A stretch of 64,000 nt of DNA from Mucilaginibacter sp. MD40. GTDB taxonomy: Bacteria; Bacteroidota; Bacteroidia; Sphingobacteriales; Sphingobacteriaceae. A program made the translations under genes and the position numbers. The stretch spans positions 3,181,852 through 3,245,851 of the forward strand of contig NZ_NRSW01000001.1 of assembly GCF_002288635.1 (NCBI RefSeq), in the 5' to 3' direction. How positions within the stretch are numbered: position 1 is the stretch's first letter; each line of letters starts with the position of its first letter. This document shows, in pieces, positions 19,643 through 27,038 of the stretch. Under the pieces are notes generated by a model. The model had not been told where the DNA came from. It worked only from the letters and a program-made list of their open reading frames with translations, and searched no databases.

Positions 19643-19891
19643 TTAATTTTGACTTTTGACTTCCGTTTTAGGCGGCATAGGGCCGCGTAAGTGGATCACC
19701 AAGCCATTCAGAAAATTACGCAATAACTGATCCTTGCATTTCACAAAGTTGGGGTGGTCTTCGGCACGGAAGATAGCGCTTAGCTCGGTTTTAGTGGTGC
19801 GGAAATTCACCAGCGCCAGGATATTGATGATATCCTCATCGCGCAGTTTTAGGGCCACGCGCAGCTTTTTCATGATCTCGTTATTGCTCAT
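19643..19891 (-). CDS. DUF1456 (YehS-like) protein, single-repeat form
   Basis: 82 residues from the ATG at 19891; a longer frame starting at 19930 would overlap truC and lacks family similarity. The sequence N-N-E-I-M-K-K-L-R-V-A-L-K-L and the end F-L-N-G-L fit DUF1456. E. coli YehS has two such repeats in about 156 residues; here there is only one. The last residues (K-S-Q-N) are encoded in a degenerate agtcaaaa repeat, so the natural end may have been lost. It is the third gene of a leftward operon, 18 bases after truC. Function unknown. Confidence 0.65.
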   Translation of the reverse strand: MSNNEIMKKLRVALKLRDEDIINILALVNFRTTKTELSAIFRAEDHPNFVKCKDQLLRNFLNGLVIHLRGPMPPKTEVKSQN

Positions 19892-19908
19892 AGTGCAAAT
19901 ATACATTA

Positions 19909-20601
19909 TTACCAACCATCGTTGCTCCAACCCATTAATTGCATTACGGCATTAAACTGGGGCTGCAAAGCAGCGGAGATATGGGTTTCAACCCCGCTAA
20001 CCGGATGGATGAAACTGAGTTCAAGCGCGTGCAGCAACATGGTTTCCATCTCCCATTTATCTTTAAACAGCTTGTTCTGCTTATTACAGCCGTGGGTGCG
20101 GTCGCCAATTATGGGGTGGAACACATGCGCGAAGTGTTTACGTAACTGGTGCATGCGGCCTGTTTCGGGTTTAGCTAAAACCAGTGAATATCTGGAGGTA
20201 TCGTGCTTACCCAAAGGCACATTTAGCTCGGCTCTTTTGAGTGTTTGGTAGCGGGTTAAGGCATCCTGTAAAGTGCCGTTCTCCTTACGCAGCGGGTAAT
20301 CAATGGTTTCCTCATCAGGCGTAAAACCGCGTACTACAGCCAGGTATTTTTTATTGACCTGGTTATTCATAAACATTTGCTGCATAGCCACTTCTGCTTC
20401 CTTATTTAAAGCGAAAATAAGTACACCGCCGGTCTTGCGGTCGATACGATGGGCCGGATAAACCTTCTGGCCTATCTGGTCGCGCAAGAGCTGTATGGCA
20501 AATTCTGAAACATCAGCAGCTATGGATGACCGGTGTACCAGTAAGCCGTGCGGCTTGTTAATAGCGACGAGATGTTCGTCGCGGTAAATGATCTCCAACA
20601 T
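19909..20601 (-). CDS. truC: tRNA pseudouridine(65) synthase
   Basis: 230 residues, RluA/TruC family. Its similarity to TruC runs the whole length: the start (L-E-I-I-Y-R-D-E-H-L-V-A-I-N-K-P), L-V-H-R-S, the catalytic Asp in H-R-I-D-R-K-T-G-G-V, the G-R-M-H-Q-L-R-K-H-F-A-H block and P-I-I-G-D. The enzyme isomerises U65 of tRNA. Its start overlaps the end of the metallo-hydrolase gene at 20601, so the two are translated together. The N-terminal S4 domain found in RluD-type enzymes is absent, as expected for TruC. Confidence 0.9.
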   Translation of the reverse strand: MLEIIYRDEHLVAINKPHGLLVHRSSIAADVSEFAIQLLRDQIGQKVYPAHRIDRKTGGVLIFALNKEAEVAMQQMFMNNQVNKKYLAVVRGFTPDEETIDYPLRKENGTLQDALTRYQTLKRAELNVPLGKHDTSRYSLVLAKPETGRMHQLRKHFAHVFHPIIGDRTHGCNKQNKLFKDKWEMETMLLHALELSFIHPVSGVETHISAALQPQFNAVMQLMGWSNDGW

Positions 20602-21443
20602 TAGCTTAAAGCAAATTGGAACTGGCCGGTTACCTGGTTAATGGTGTGGCTTTCGCCGGGTGCCAGCGGTGGTGGGTCTATCACAAAAACCTCGCTCTCC
20701 TCGTATCTCGATGCCACACTCACATGAGTAGCACCTGCATGTTCGGCAAAGAGCCGTACAGCCAGCTCGGGGTTGTTGTTATCTTTGGAGAGGTGCGCCA
20801 GCAGCACATGGCTCATGTACGGCGGCCTATGTTCAATAAACATCTCCAATGCCTGCCTGTTGGAAAGGTGGCCCTTGCCCCCACGTATGCGCTTCTTTAA
20901 AAAATACGGGTATCTGCCCTGCTCCAGCATATCTTCATCGTAGTTAGCCTCCAGGAAAACCGCGTGGCACTGTGTAAAATGGCGTATGAGGTGTTCGCAG
21001 GGCGCGCCGATATCGGTAAACACACCTATACGTGTTTCACCATTGGTGATCATGAAACTGTGCGGCTCCACCGCGTCATGGTGTTTAGGAAATGGCATTA
21101 CTTGTAAATTACCTATCTGTACACACTCGTATGATCTTAAGCTAAAGCAAAGCTCACGCGGCACATCGCCGCAATGGTGTACGGTGCCATCGGTAACATA
21201 AACGGGCAAACTGTATTTTTTTGCCAGCACGGCTAAACCACGTATGTGATCGCTATGCTCGTGAGAAATAAAAATGGCTTTAACTTTTTTGATGGAAAGA
21301 CCCAGGCGCAGCATGCGCTTTTCTGTTTCGCGGCAGGAGATGCCAGCATCTATCAATACTGCTTCATGCTCGTTACCAACATAATAACAGTTGCCGTTAC
21401 TCCCCGAATTCAATGACGCTATATACACCGGCATAAGCTGCAA
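20601..21443 (-). CDS. MBL-fold metallo-hydrolase (YycJ/WalJ-like)
   Basis: 280 residues. It has the metallo-beta-lactamase zinc motif S-H-E-H-S-D-H (residues about 59-65), V-L-I-D-A-G and a later D-I-G and H-L-S-K. The start S-L-N-S-G-S-N-G-N-C-Y-Y is typical of the YycJ/WalJ subgroup of predicted nucleases. The ATG at 21434 is a possible alternative start. It heads the truC operon. A role in DNA or RNA processing is inferred from the family only. Confidence 0.85.
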   Translation of the reverse strand: MQLMPVYIASLNSGSNGNCYYVGNEHEAVLIDAGISCRETEKRMLRLGLSIKKVKAIFISHEHSDHIRGLAVLAKKYSLPVYVTDGTVHHCGDVPRELCFSLRSYECVQIGNLQVMPFPKHHDAVEPHSFMITNGETRIGVFTDIGAPCEHLIRHFTQCHAVFLEANYDEDMLEQGRYPYFLKKRIRGGKGHLSNRQALEMFIEHRPPYMSHVLLAHLSKDNNNPELAVRLFAEHAGATHVSVASRYEESEVFVIDPPPLAPGESHTINQVTGQFQFALS

Positions 21444-21586
21444 GTTAAGGGTTTATCATCAAATACTAAAAGTTTTAGTTAATAGATTTTTCAACACAGG
21501 ATTAATCATCAAAACTGTATCACATTAACGAGGCAGGGCTTGCAGCCGACAGATTATGAGTATAATTGTATAGAAAAACAATACCT

Positions 21587-22729
21587 ATGCTCTCAGAACC
21601 TACGTATTTACCGGCCCGCATAGTGGCCCCAAAAATAGAAGCGCATTTCACTACACATCAGCAGGCGGCAAGGGGAAGCAATGGCGATAATGTAGCCAGC
21701 GCGCCCCAGCTGGAAGTTATTGAGGCGGTAATTGATGTTGCCTTTTGGGCAAGCATGCGCCGCGAGGAAGGCCGGTCGCCCAATATTTCCCTGGCTTTGC
21801 TGCAACCCTCACAGTCTGATAAACCGCTGCTGTTTGGCGAAAAGCTGCGCCTTACTCCACAAAACCTCATAAAACTGGCACCAGCTGTTGAACAGCCCGG
21901 CATACACCTGGGCGTTTGGCCCGATGGCGACGACCTGTGCATATGGGGCACCACACACAGCGTACCTGCGCTTTGCTTTGTGTTGGAAGTGGTTGAACCG
22001 GGTTTGCTGGTGGTTAAGCACCGCCGGGTGGGTGGCTTTGGTAAATATGTGAACGTTGCCGTATTACAGGGCGACCAGATAAAGGTATTGGACGAAAACA
22101 CCATGGGCATTGCCGATTGCCCGCAGCTGATAAAATCATTACAGGCCATGCCGCTGCCGGCTTACATGGGCGAATCATTTAACATACTGGTGCAACTGGC
22201 CGCGTCAATGCGCCTGCATAAAAGGGGCGGACTGGTATTTATTGTGCCGACGGGTACCGAAAAGTGGCGCGAATCTATTGTACAGCCGGTAAAATACCCG
22301 GTTGAGCCGCCCTACACCGCTATTGACGACCTGATGAAAAGCAAGGCCAGCGCTGCCGATAAACTGGAATGGCGCGAATCGTTACTGGAAGCGATTGACC
22401 TGATTGGCGGCTTTACCGCTGTTGATGGCGCTACGGTTATTACCGATAAGTACGACCTGCTGGCCTTTGGCGCAAAGGCGGCAAGGGCCGCGAACAGCCA
22501 GCCGGTGGGCGAAATTATTATGACGGAGCCTGTAGCTGATGGCCGCGCGAGGCGTGTACACCCTGCCCAGAGTGGCGGAAGCAGGCACCTGGCCGCCGCC
22601 CAGTTTGTAAGCGACCAGCACGATGCCATTGCCCTGGTAGCCTCACAGGACGGGCAGTTTACGGTGTTCGCCTGGTCTGAACAGGTTGGGCGGGTACACG
22701 CGCACCGGATAGATGTGTTGTTGTTGTGA
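21587..22729 (+). CDS. DACNV sensor domain protein with diadenylate-cyclase-like C-terminal domain
   Basis: 380 residues from the ATG at 21587; an upstream TTG at 21566 is less likely. I recognise the N-terminal part (P-T-Y-L-P-A-R-I-V-A-P, then F-W-A-S-M-R-R-E-E-G) as the predicted sensor domain named DACNV, which is fused to DAC (DisA_N) domains. The C-terminal 100 residues resemble a DAC domain: D-G-A at 280-282, S-R-H-L-A-A at 332-337 (canonical enzymes have R-H-R), and D-A-I-A-L-V-A-S-Q-D-G. DAC enzymes make cyclic di-AMP from ATP. Activity with the altered third residue is uncertain. It is monocistronic with its own terminator. Confidence 0.65.
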   Translation: MLSEPTYLPARIVAPKIEAHFTTHQQAARGSNGDNVASAPQLEVIEAVIDVAFWASMRREEGRSPNISLALLQPSQSDKPLLFGEKLRLTPQNLIKLAPAVEQPGIHLGVWPDGDDLCIWGTTHSVPALCFVLEVVEPGLLVVKHRRVGGFGKYVNVAVLQGDQIKVLDENTMGIADCPQLIKSLQAMPLPAYMGESFNILVQLAASMRLHKRGGLVFIVPTGTEKWRESIVQPVKYPVEPPYTAIDDLMKSKASAADKLEWRESLLEAIDLIGGFTAVDGATVITDKYDLLAFGAKAARAANSQPVGEIIMTEPVADGRARRVHPAQSGGSRHLAAAQFVSDQHDAIALVASQDGQFTVFAWSEQVGRVHAHRIDVLLL

Positions 22730-22760
22730 TCTCTAAAAATTCAACAAGTAATTTTAATAG

Positions 22761-22793
22761 AGCTGTTACATAAAGTGTGACAGCTTTTTTTTT
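22761..22793 (+). terminator. Terminator of the DACNV gene
   Basis: A 10-bp stem with one G-U pair (22761-22770 with 22776-22785), a 5-base loop and a run of nine T. A textbook intrinsic terminator. Confidence 0.9.
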
Positions 22794-22870
22794 AACAGTG
22801 TTTGAAAACAACAGTAGCGTATTTTATGAATGATTAGTTATATTTATTGTTAATAACTTAAATCTATATC

Positions 22871-23143
22871 ATGAAAAATCTCGATGTCTTCTCAAAACGC
22901 ATTATGTCTTTGTCAATCGCATTAGGCATTGTACTTTCAACGGCAAGCCTTTTTGTCTTTTCCCTTTCTACTATTTCAAAATCGTATGCTCAACCGCAAG
23001 GGCAACATCCCGTACAGCCAACGCCTACATACAAGGGATATGCCATCGTAGGAGTATATCCGGCAAACGGCAATGTTTATCTCGTAGGCGTTAATGAAAA
23101 AAACGTAATCAGCCCTATCGCAATATTTAAAAAAGACAATTAA
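22871..23143 (+). CDS. Small secreted or membrane-anchored protein of unknown function
   Basis: 90 residues. An N-terminal hydrophobic stretch (residues 12-35) ending near S-Y-A-Q looks like a signal peptide or anchor. The mature 50 residues contain a Pro/Gln-rich linker and a short Y-x-G-Y-A-I-V-G-V-Y-P beta-rich segment. The ATG is preceded by A/T-rich DNA as usual in this genome. I do not recognise the family. Confidence 0.5.
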   Translation: MKNLDVFSKRIMSLSIALGIVLSTASLFVFSLSTISKSYAQPQGQHPVQPTPTYKGYAIVGVYPANGNVYLVGVNEKNVISPIAIFKKDN

Positions 23144-23319
23144 TAATATTGGTAAGAATACGACGATAATGTATAGAGCTATATACCCAAAGTTGATAGG
23201 TTTGGCCAATAATGGCTATATCTTCTGCTCAACTCAATGTTAAGCACCCACTTCTTTCGTTTGTCTAAATAAAATATGGCTTATACTATCGAATTTTCGA
23301 CCGTGAGGAAATAACAATA

Positions 23320-23352
23320 AAAAGCCGCGAGGAATTACTCCCTGCGGCTTTT
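23320..23352 (-). terminator. Terminator of the pirin-mhq operon
   Basis: A stem of nine perfect pairs (23320-23328 with 23344-23352), extended by imperfect pairing with one mismatch or bulge. It is located just downstream of the GNAT-like gene on the minus strand and flanked by A/T-rich DNA. Confidence 0.65.
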
Positions 23353-23370
23353 ATCATCATCAAACTCAAC

Positions 23371-23655
23371 CTAAGCTACTACTCTGTTCCACTCAGGGTG
23401 TTTCTTTAAAAATATTTGTACGTAAGCGCAAAGCGGAACCACTTTTAGCCCTTTGCTTTCAATGTAAGTAAAAGCCTTATCTACCAAAGCCTCCGCTACG
23501 CCTCGGCCCTGTAGCGCTTCGGGCACTTCGGTATGGATCAGATAAATTTTCTCACCACGCACCTGGTAATCAATAAACGAGCGGTGGCCATCTACCATCA
23601 ATTCAAAATTGTGTATGGCTTCGTTATTCACCAGTTCAATATCTTCAAATTTCAT
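23371..23655 (-). CDS. Small GNAT-like N-acetyltransferase (YjdJ type)
   Basis: 94 residues, the single short GNAT core of the YjdJ/Gcn5-like family. The segment T-E-V-P-E-A-L-Q-G-R-G-V-A-E-A-L-V is the acetyl-CoA pyrophosphate-binding loop (Q-x-x-G-x-G/A), and P-L-C-A-Y-V-Q is the family's C-terminal strand. It is the last gene of a leftward operon, eight bases after the hydrolase gene. Acceptor substrate unknown. Confidence 0.8.
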   Translation of the reverse strand: MKFEDIELVNNEAIHNFELMVDGHRSFIDYQVRGEKIYLIHTEVPEALQGRGVAEALVDKAFTYIESKGLKVVPLCAYVQIFLKKHPEWNRVVA

Positions 23656-23663
23656 ATCGTTTT

Positions 23664-24293
23664 TTATTTCGATTTAACTATCAGTTCGTTAGCCAGTTTA
23701 AGCTCATCATAGGTAATGGTGTGCGGCCTGCCGGGATATACTTTCAGGGTAACATCCGCGCCCAGGTTTTTCAAAACCTCCACGCTCTCCTCTACCCTGC
23801 TTAAGGGCACATGCGGATCCGGGTTACCGGTAGCGATTAGAACCGGCGTGTTATTGAAATCGCCTTTGTAATGGCTTAAATCCAGTTGCTCACCTATCAG
23901 CCCACCTGTAAAAGCAGCCACGCCGCCATATTGTTTGGCATTGCGGGCAACATACTCTAAACACAGGCACGCGCCCTGCGAAAAACCGGTAAAATAGATA
24001 TTTTCCGGGGCGATACCGTCGGCTATTGCCTGCTTAACGGTTTCATCTACCAAAGCCAAAGCTGATGATAAAGCGGGCTCGTTTTGTTCAACAGGGGCCA
24101 TAAAACTATAGGGGTACCAGCTGTTATTAGTGGCCTGCGGGGCGTATATGGCGGCGTTAGCTATTTTAAGTTCTTTGGCCAGCCCTGTAATATCCTGCGC
24201 GCCGCCTCCCCTGCCATGCAGGGCGATGATGGCTGCAGTTGCACCGGCGACTGGCGCGCCGCCGGTGTATATCTGTTTGCTATGGTTGTACAT
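23664..24293 (-). CDS. Carboxylesterase/phospholipase-type alpha/beta hydrolase (MhqD-like)
   Basis: 209 residues. The alpha/beta hydrolase triad is visible: nucleophile Ser in G-F-S-Q-G-A, Asp in G-N-P-D-P-H-V-P and His in G-R-P-H-T-I. H-G-R-G-G forms the oxyanion region. It lies one base from the ring-cleaving dioxygenase gene. The same pairing occurs in the Bacillus mhqNOD operon, induced by methylhydroquinone, which supports a role in hydrolysing ring-fission or quinone-derived products. The substrate is not known. Confidence 0.85.
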   Translation of the reverse strand: MYNHSKQIYTGGAPVAGATAAIIALHGRGGGAQDITGLAKELKIANAAIYAPQATNNSWYPYSFMAPVEQNEPALSSALALVDETVKQAIADGIAPENIYFTGFSQGACLCLEYVARNAKQYGGVAAFTGGLIGEQLDLSHYKGDFNNTPVLIATGNPDPHVPLSRVEESVEVLKNLGADVTLKVYPGRPHTITYDELKLANELIVKSK

Positions 24294-24294
24294 A

Positions 24295-25233
24295 TCAGTC
24301 TAATTTGGGTAAAACGGTTACCAGTTTATCACGGTACTGCTCGTATTGGGCAGGTAATTTTAAATGGCTGCCTAATTCTTCCACGCTTTCGTCAACCGCG
24401 AAGCCGGGGTTATCGGTAGCTATCTCAAACAACACGCCACCCGGTTCACGGAAGTATAATGAATAGAAATAGTTACGGTCGATCTTTTCGGTGATATGTA
24501 AGCCAAGCGCAGCTATCTTATCACGATATTGCATCAATACCTCTTCATTTTTAACCCTGAAGGCTACGTGGTGTACAGAGCCACCTGCTACGTGTCCGGC
24601 AATTTCGCCCGCAACTTCTACCAGGTCAACAATGTTAGCGTTATCTACAGCGTCGGTTACAAAGCGGTAACGATTAACGTTCTGCTCCAGTAATTTATAG
24701 CCGAACACATTGGTGAGTATATCCGCCGTAGGCTGCATTTTGTTGGTGGTGATAGTCACATTATGGAAGCCTTTAGTGGCGTTTTCCGCTTTGATCTCGT
24801 CAGTTTCCCATGGCAGGCGGTTATCAGCTATTTTTGAAACGATCAGTTCCAGCTTTAAACCGTCGGGGTCAAGAAAAGTAAGGTATTCCTCGCCAAACTT
24901 CTCGGCCGGTTTGTTATAGATCACGTTATGTTTCTCAAAGCGGTTGATCCAGAAATCCAAGCTTCCCTGTGGTACAGAATAGCCAATTTCGGTAGCCTGC
25001 CTTGCCCCCCTGCGGCCGGCGCTGATGCCTTCCCATGGGAAAAATGTTAATATGCTGCCGGGGGTACCTACCTTATCGCCGTAATAAAAGTGATAAGTTT
25101 CGGGGTCGTCAAAATTTACCGTTTTCTTCACCAGCCTTAAGCCAAGTGTTTTGGTGTAAAAGTCGTAGTTACGTTTTGCGTTACCGGCTATCGCGGTAAT
25201 GTGGTGGATGCCGTTTATGGTGTTATTTTCCAT
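24295..25233 (-). CDS. Ring-cleaving dioxygenase, glyoxalase fold (MhqO-like)
   Basis: 312 residues, a tandem vicinal-oxygen-chelate protein. The first half starts with G-I-H-H-I-T-A-I-A-G (metal His) and F-Y-T-K-T-L-G-L; the second half has F-H-N-V-T-I-T, V-H-H-V-A-F-R and a metal Glu near G-G-V-L-F-E-I-A-T-D. Such enzymes cleave catechol or hydroquinone rings with Fe(II) or Mn(II). The neighbouring MhqD-like hydrolase and pirin gene suggest a quinone/electrophile detoxification operon. Confidence 0.88.
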   Translation of the reverse strand: MENNTINGIHHITAIAGNAKRNYDFYTKTLGLRLVKKTVNFDDPETYHFYYGDKVGTPGSILTFFPWEGISAGRRGARQATEIGYSVPQGSLDFWINRFEKHNVIYNKPAEKFGEEYLTFLDPDGLKLELIVSKIADNRLPWETDEIKAENATKGFHNVTITTNKMQPTADILTNVFGYKLLEQNVNRYRFVTDAVDNANIVDLVEVAGEIAGHVAGGSVHHVAFRVKNEEVLMQYRDKIAALGLHITEKIDRNYFYSLYFREPGGVLFEIATDNPGFAVDESVEELGSHLKLPAQYEQYRDKLVTVLPKLD

Positions 25234-25275
25234 GATATTTAAATGTTATGTTTATGAGTAAATGTTATGTGTAAA

Positions 25276-26130
25276 TTAATATTCAAGTGTGCCAAAAACG
25301 CCTTCCCGGTAATCCTGCATAGCCTGCTTTACTTCTTCGGGCGTGTTCATTACAAAGTTATCCTTTGCCGCAACGGGCTCATTAATGGGCTCGGCCGATA
25401 AATAAAGCAGTTGCGTGTCTTCATTGGCGGTTATAATTATTTCTTCGTTATCCTGTTCAAATACAACCAAATGGTGCTCGCTTATCTCCTCCTGGTTGAT
25501 CATTACCCTGCCTTTGGCAATATAAAGAAGTGTCCAGTAACCGGGGGTAGCCATTAACTGTACCTGCCTGCCCTGTTCTATCTCGCCGGATATGGACACC
25601 AGGGGTGTAAAGCTTTTAAGCGGACCAACTTTACCATCGTAATTACCGCTTGCCAGTCGTAAACTTACACCCGGCTGCTGTAATACCTCCGGCTGTTGCT
25701 GTTTGGTAGCCGATTGGTAAAAAGGCTCATCCCATTTTTTCGCTTTGGGTACATTTATCCAAAGTTGTATCAGCTCTTGCGTGCCACCGGTCTTCAGCAT
25801 GTCTTCAGAAGGGCCTTCGCTGTGCAGTATGCCTTTACCGGCAAACATCCACTGCACATCGCCCGCCTTAATGGTGCCTTTGTGGCCGGCGCTATCCATA
25901 TGATAACCTTCGCCCTGCAACTGAAAGGTAACCGGCGCGAAACCCCTGTGCGGATGCGGATGGATACGCAGCTTTTGCCCCGGCTCAATTGGTTTGGCCT
26001 GCAGGTGATGCAGCACGATGATGGGGTTGGCAAACCTGAAATCGATATGCGGAAGGGGCTGCAAAACGCTCTCCTCTTTGGTGATCTGCTTTTCGCGACC
26101 TTTAAGGATATGCCTGATCTTCTTTTTCAT
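25276..26130 (-). CDS. Pirin family protein
   Basis: 284 residues from the ATG at 26130. This start is chosen over one at 26169 because a -7 promoter box overlaps the longer form. The bicupin metal site is visible in R-I-H-P-H-P-H-R-G-F and G-I-L-H-S-E. Pirins of this type often act as quercetin dioxygenases or redox-sensitive regulators. It is the first gene of the leftward operon with mhqO-like, mhqD-like and GNAT genes, which supports a role with aromatic or quinone compounds. Confidence 0.88.
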   Translation of the reverse strand: MKKKIRHILKGREKQITKEESVLQPLPHIDFRFANPIIVLHHLQAKPIEPGQKLRIHPHPHRGFAPVTFQLQGEGYHMDSAGHKGTIKAGDVQWMFAGKGILHSEGPSEDMLKTGGTQELIQLWINVPKAKKWDEPFYQSATKQQQPEVLQQPGVSLRLASGNYDGKVGPLKSFTPLVSISGEIEQGRQVQLMATPGYWTLLYIAKGRVMINQEEISEHHLVVFEQDNEEIIITANEDTQLLYLSAEPINEPVAAKDNFVMNTPEEVKQAMQDYREGVFGTLEY

Positions 26131-26154
26131 ACTTCTTTTCCGTTTGGTATGATA

Positions 26155-26162
26155 CAAAGGTA
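26155..26162 (-). promoter_or_regulatory. -7 promoter box of the pirin operon
   Basis: The minus strand reads TACCTTTG, an exact match to the Bacteroidota -7 consensus TAnnTTTG, 25 bases before the pirin ATG. A -33 TTTG is not evident. Confidence 0.6.
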
Positions 26163-26242
26163 GCGGCAATGTGCAGGCGGCCCAATAATGTAGATTAAGG
26201 CAAAAACTTAATGTAGATTAATAAAACTGTGGAGAAAGAAAG

Positions 26243-26295
26243 GCGTTCCGAAAGCGTTCCGAAACAGTTTCCAAAAGCGTTCCGCATGGAACGCT
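26243..26295. promoter_or_regulatory. GCGTTCC repeat cluster, candidate operator
   Basis: The 11-base unit gcgttccgaaa occurs twice in tandem (26243-26253, 26254-26264). After a degenerate stretch comes the perfect 20-base palindrome AGCGTTCCGCATGGAACGCT (26276-26295). This gives three direct and one inverted GCGTTCC half-site about 80-140 bases upstream of the pirin -7 box, in the gap behind the Crp/Fnr-like regulator gene. The rest of the gap 26131-26440 holds no convincing gene. Confidence 0.5.
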
Positions 26296-26440
26296 CTCTT
26301 AAATCCAATTATCTGCTGAAAAACAGCATGATACAAGCATTATATAAACAAATTCACTACTCAGTTATAGAAGTCAACTATTTGATTAACAGCGTGTTCT
26401 GTCCGTCCCATTCCAGTATATACTCACAGTGGAACGGTGG

Positions 26441-27022
26441 TTATTTAACCAGGGTGGTGTTTAACATTTTACTCAAAAATTCGGGGGTAACACCGATATA
26501 CGACGCCACCTGTTTCTGGGGTAAACTAAGAATGAGCGAGGGATATAATTCGCAAAAATTACTGTAGCGCTCCATGGCGGCCAGTACGCTGTTATCTATC
26601 TGCCGGTGCTGGTAAGTGGCCAATGCCTTTTGGGCCAGCACCCTATTAAAATGCTCAAATTTAGGGATGCGTGTGTTGAGTTCCTCAAAGTCGGCTTTAC
26701 TCACATAGAGCACTTCTGTTTCTTCGATGGCGTCAATGCTTAGGCGGGCAGGCTCGCCGGTAAGATAGCTGCGCATGTCGGTTATCCACCAGCCGGCAGG
26801 GGCAAACTGCAGCACATGTTCGGTACCGTTTTTATCTACGGCATAGCTGCGCAAACATCCGGAGATCACAAAAATAGAGCGGTTGCTTACATCACCGGCC
26901 TCCAATAAAAACTGCTTCTTCTTTATTTTTTTATAATGAAAGCGCGAGACGATCTCCTGCTGTTCATCGGCAGTAAGCGATACGTATTTGGCGATATTAT
27001 CTAACAAAAGCTGGTGCTGCAT
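26441..27022 (-). CDS. Crp/Fnr-family transcriptional regulator
   Basis: 193 residues: an N-terminal cyclic-nucleotide-binding-like beta-roll (F-L-L-E-A-G-D, F-V-I-S-G-C-L-R-S-Y, about residues 25-115), a long dimerisation helix and a C-terminal winged HTH (L-S-L-P-Q-K-Q-V-A-S-Y-I-G-V-T-P-E-F-L-S-K-M). There is no Fnr-type cysteine cluster. Effector unknown. It lies 16 bases after fabF on the same strand and immediately upstream of the repeat cluster facing the pirin operon, so it is a candidate regulator of that operon. Confidence 0.88.
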   Translation of the reverse strand: MQHQLLLDNIAKYVSLTADEQQEIVSRFHYKKIKKKQFLLEAGDVSNRSIFVISGCLRSYAVDKNGTEHVLQFAPAGWWITDMRSYLTGEPARLSIDAIEETEVLYVSKADFEELNTRIPKFEHFNRVLAQKALATYQHRQIDNSVLAAMERYSNFCELYPSLILSLPQKQVASYIGVTPEFLSKMLNTTLVK

Positions 27023-27038
27023 GCACGAATATACGCAT

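Noticed and set aside
26229..26567. 112-codon frame on the plus strand over the repeat cluster
   Set aside because: Its 3' half is the reverse strand of the Crp/Fnr-like gene and its 5' half is made of the GCGTTCC repeats; no protein features.
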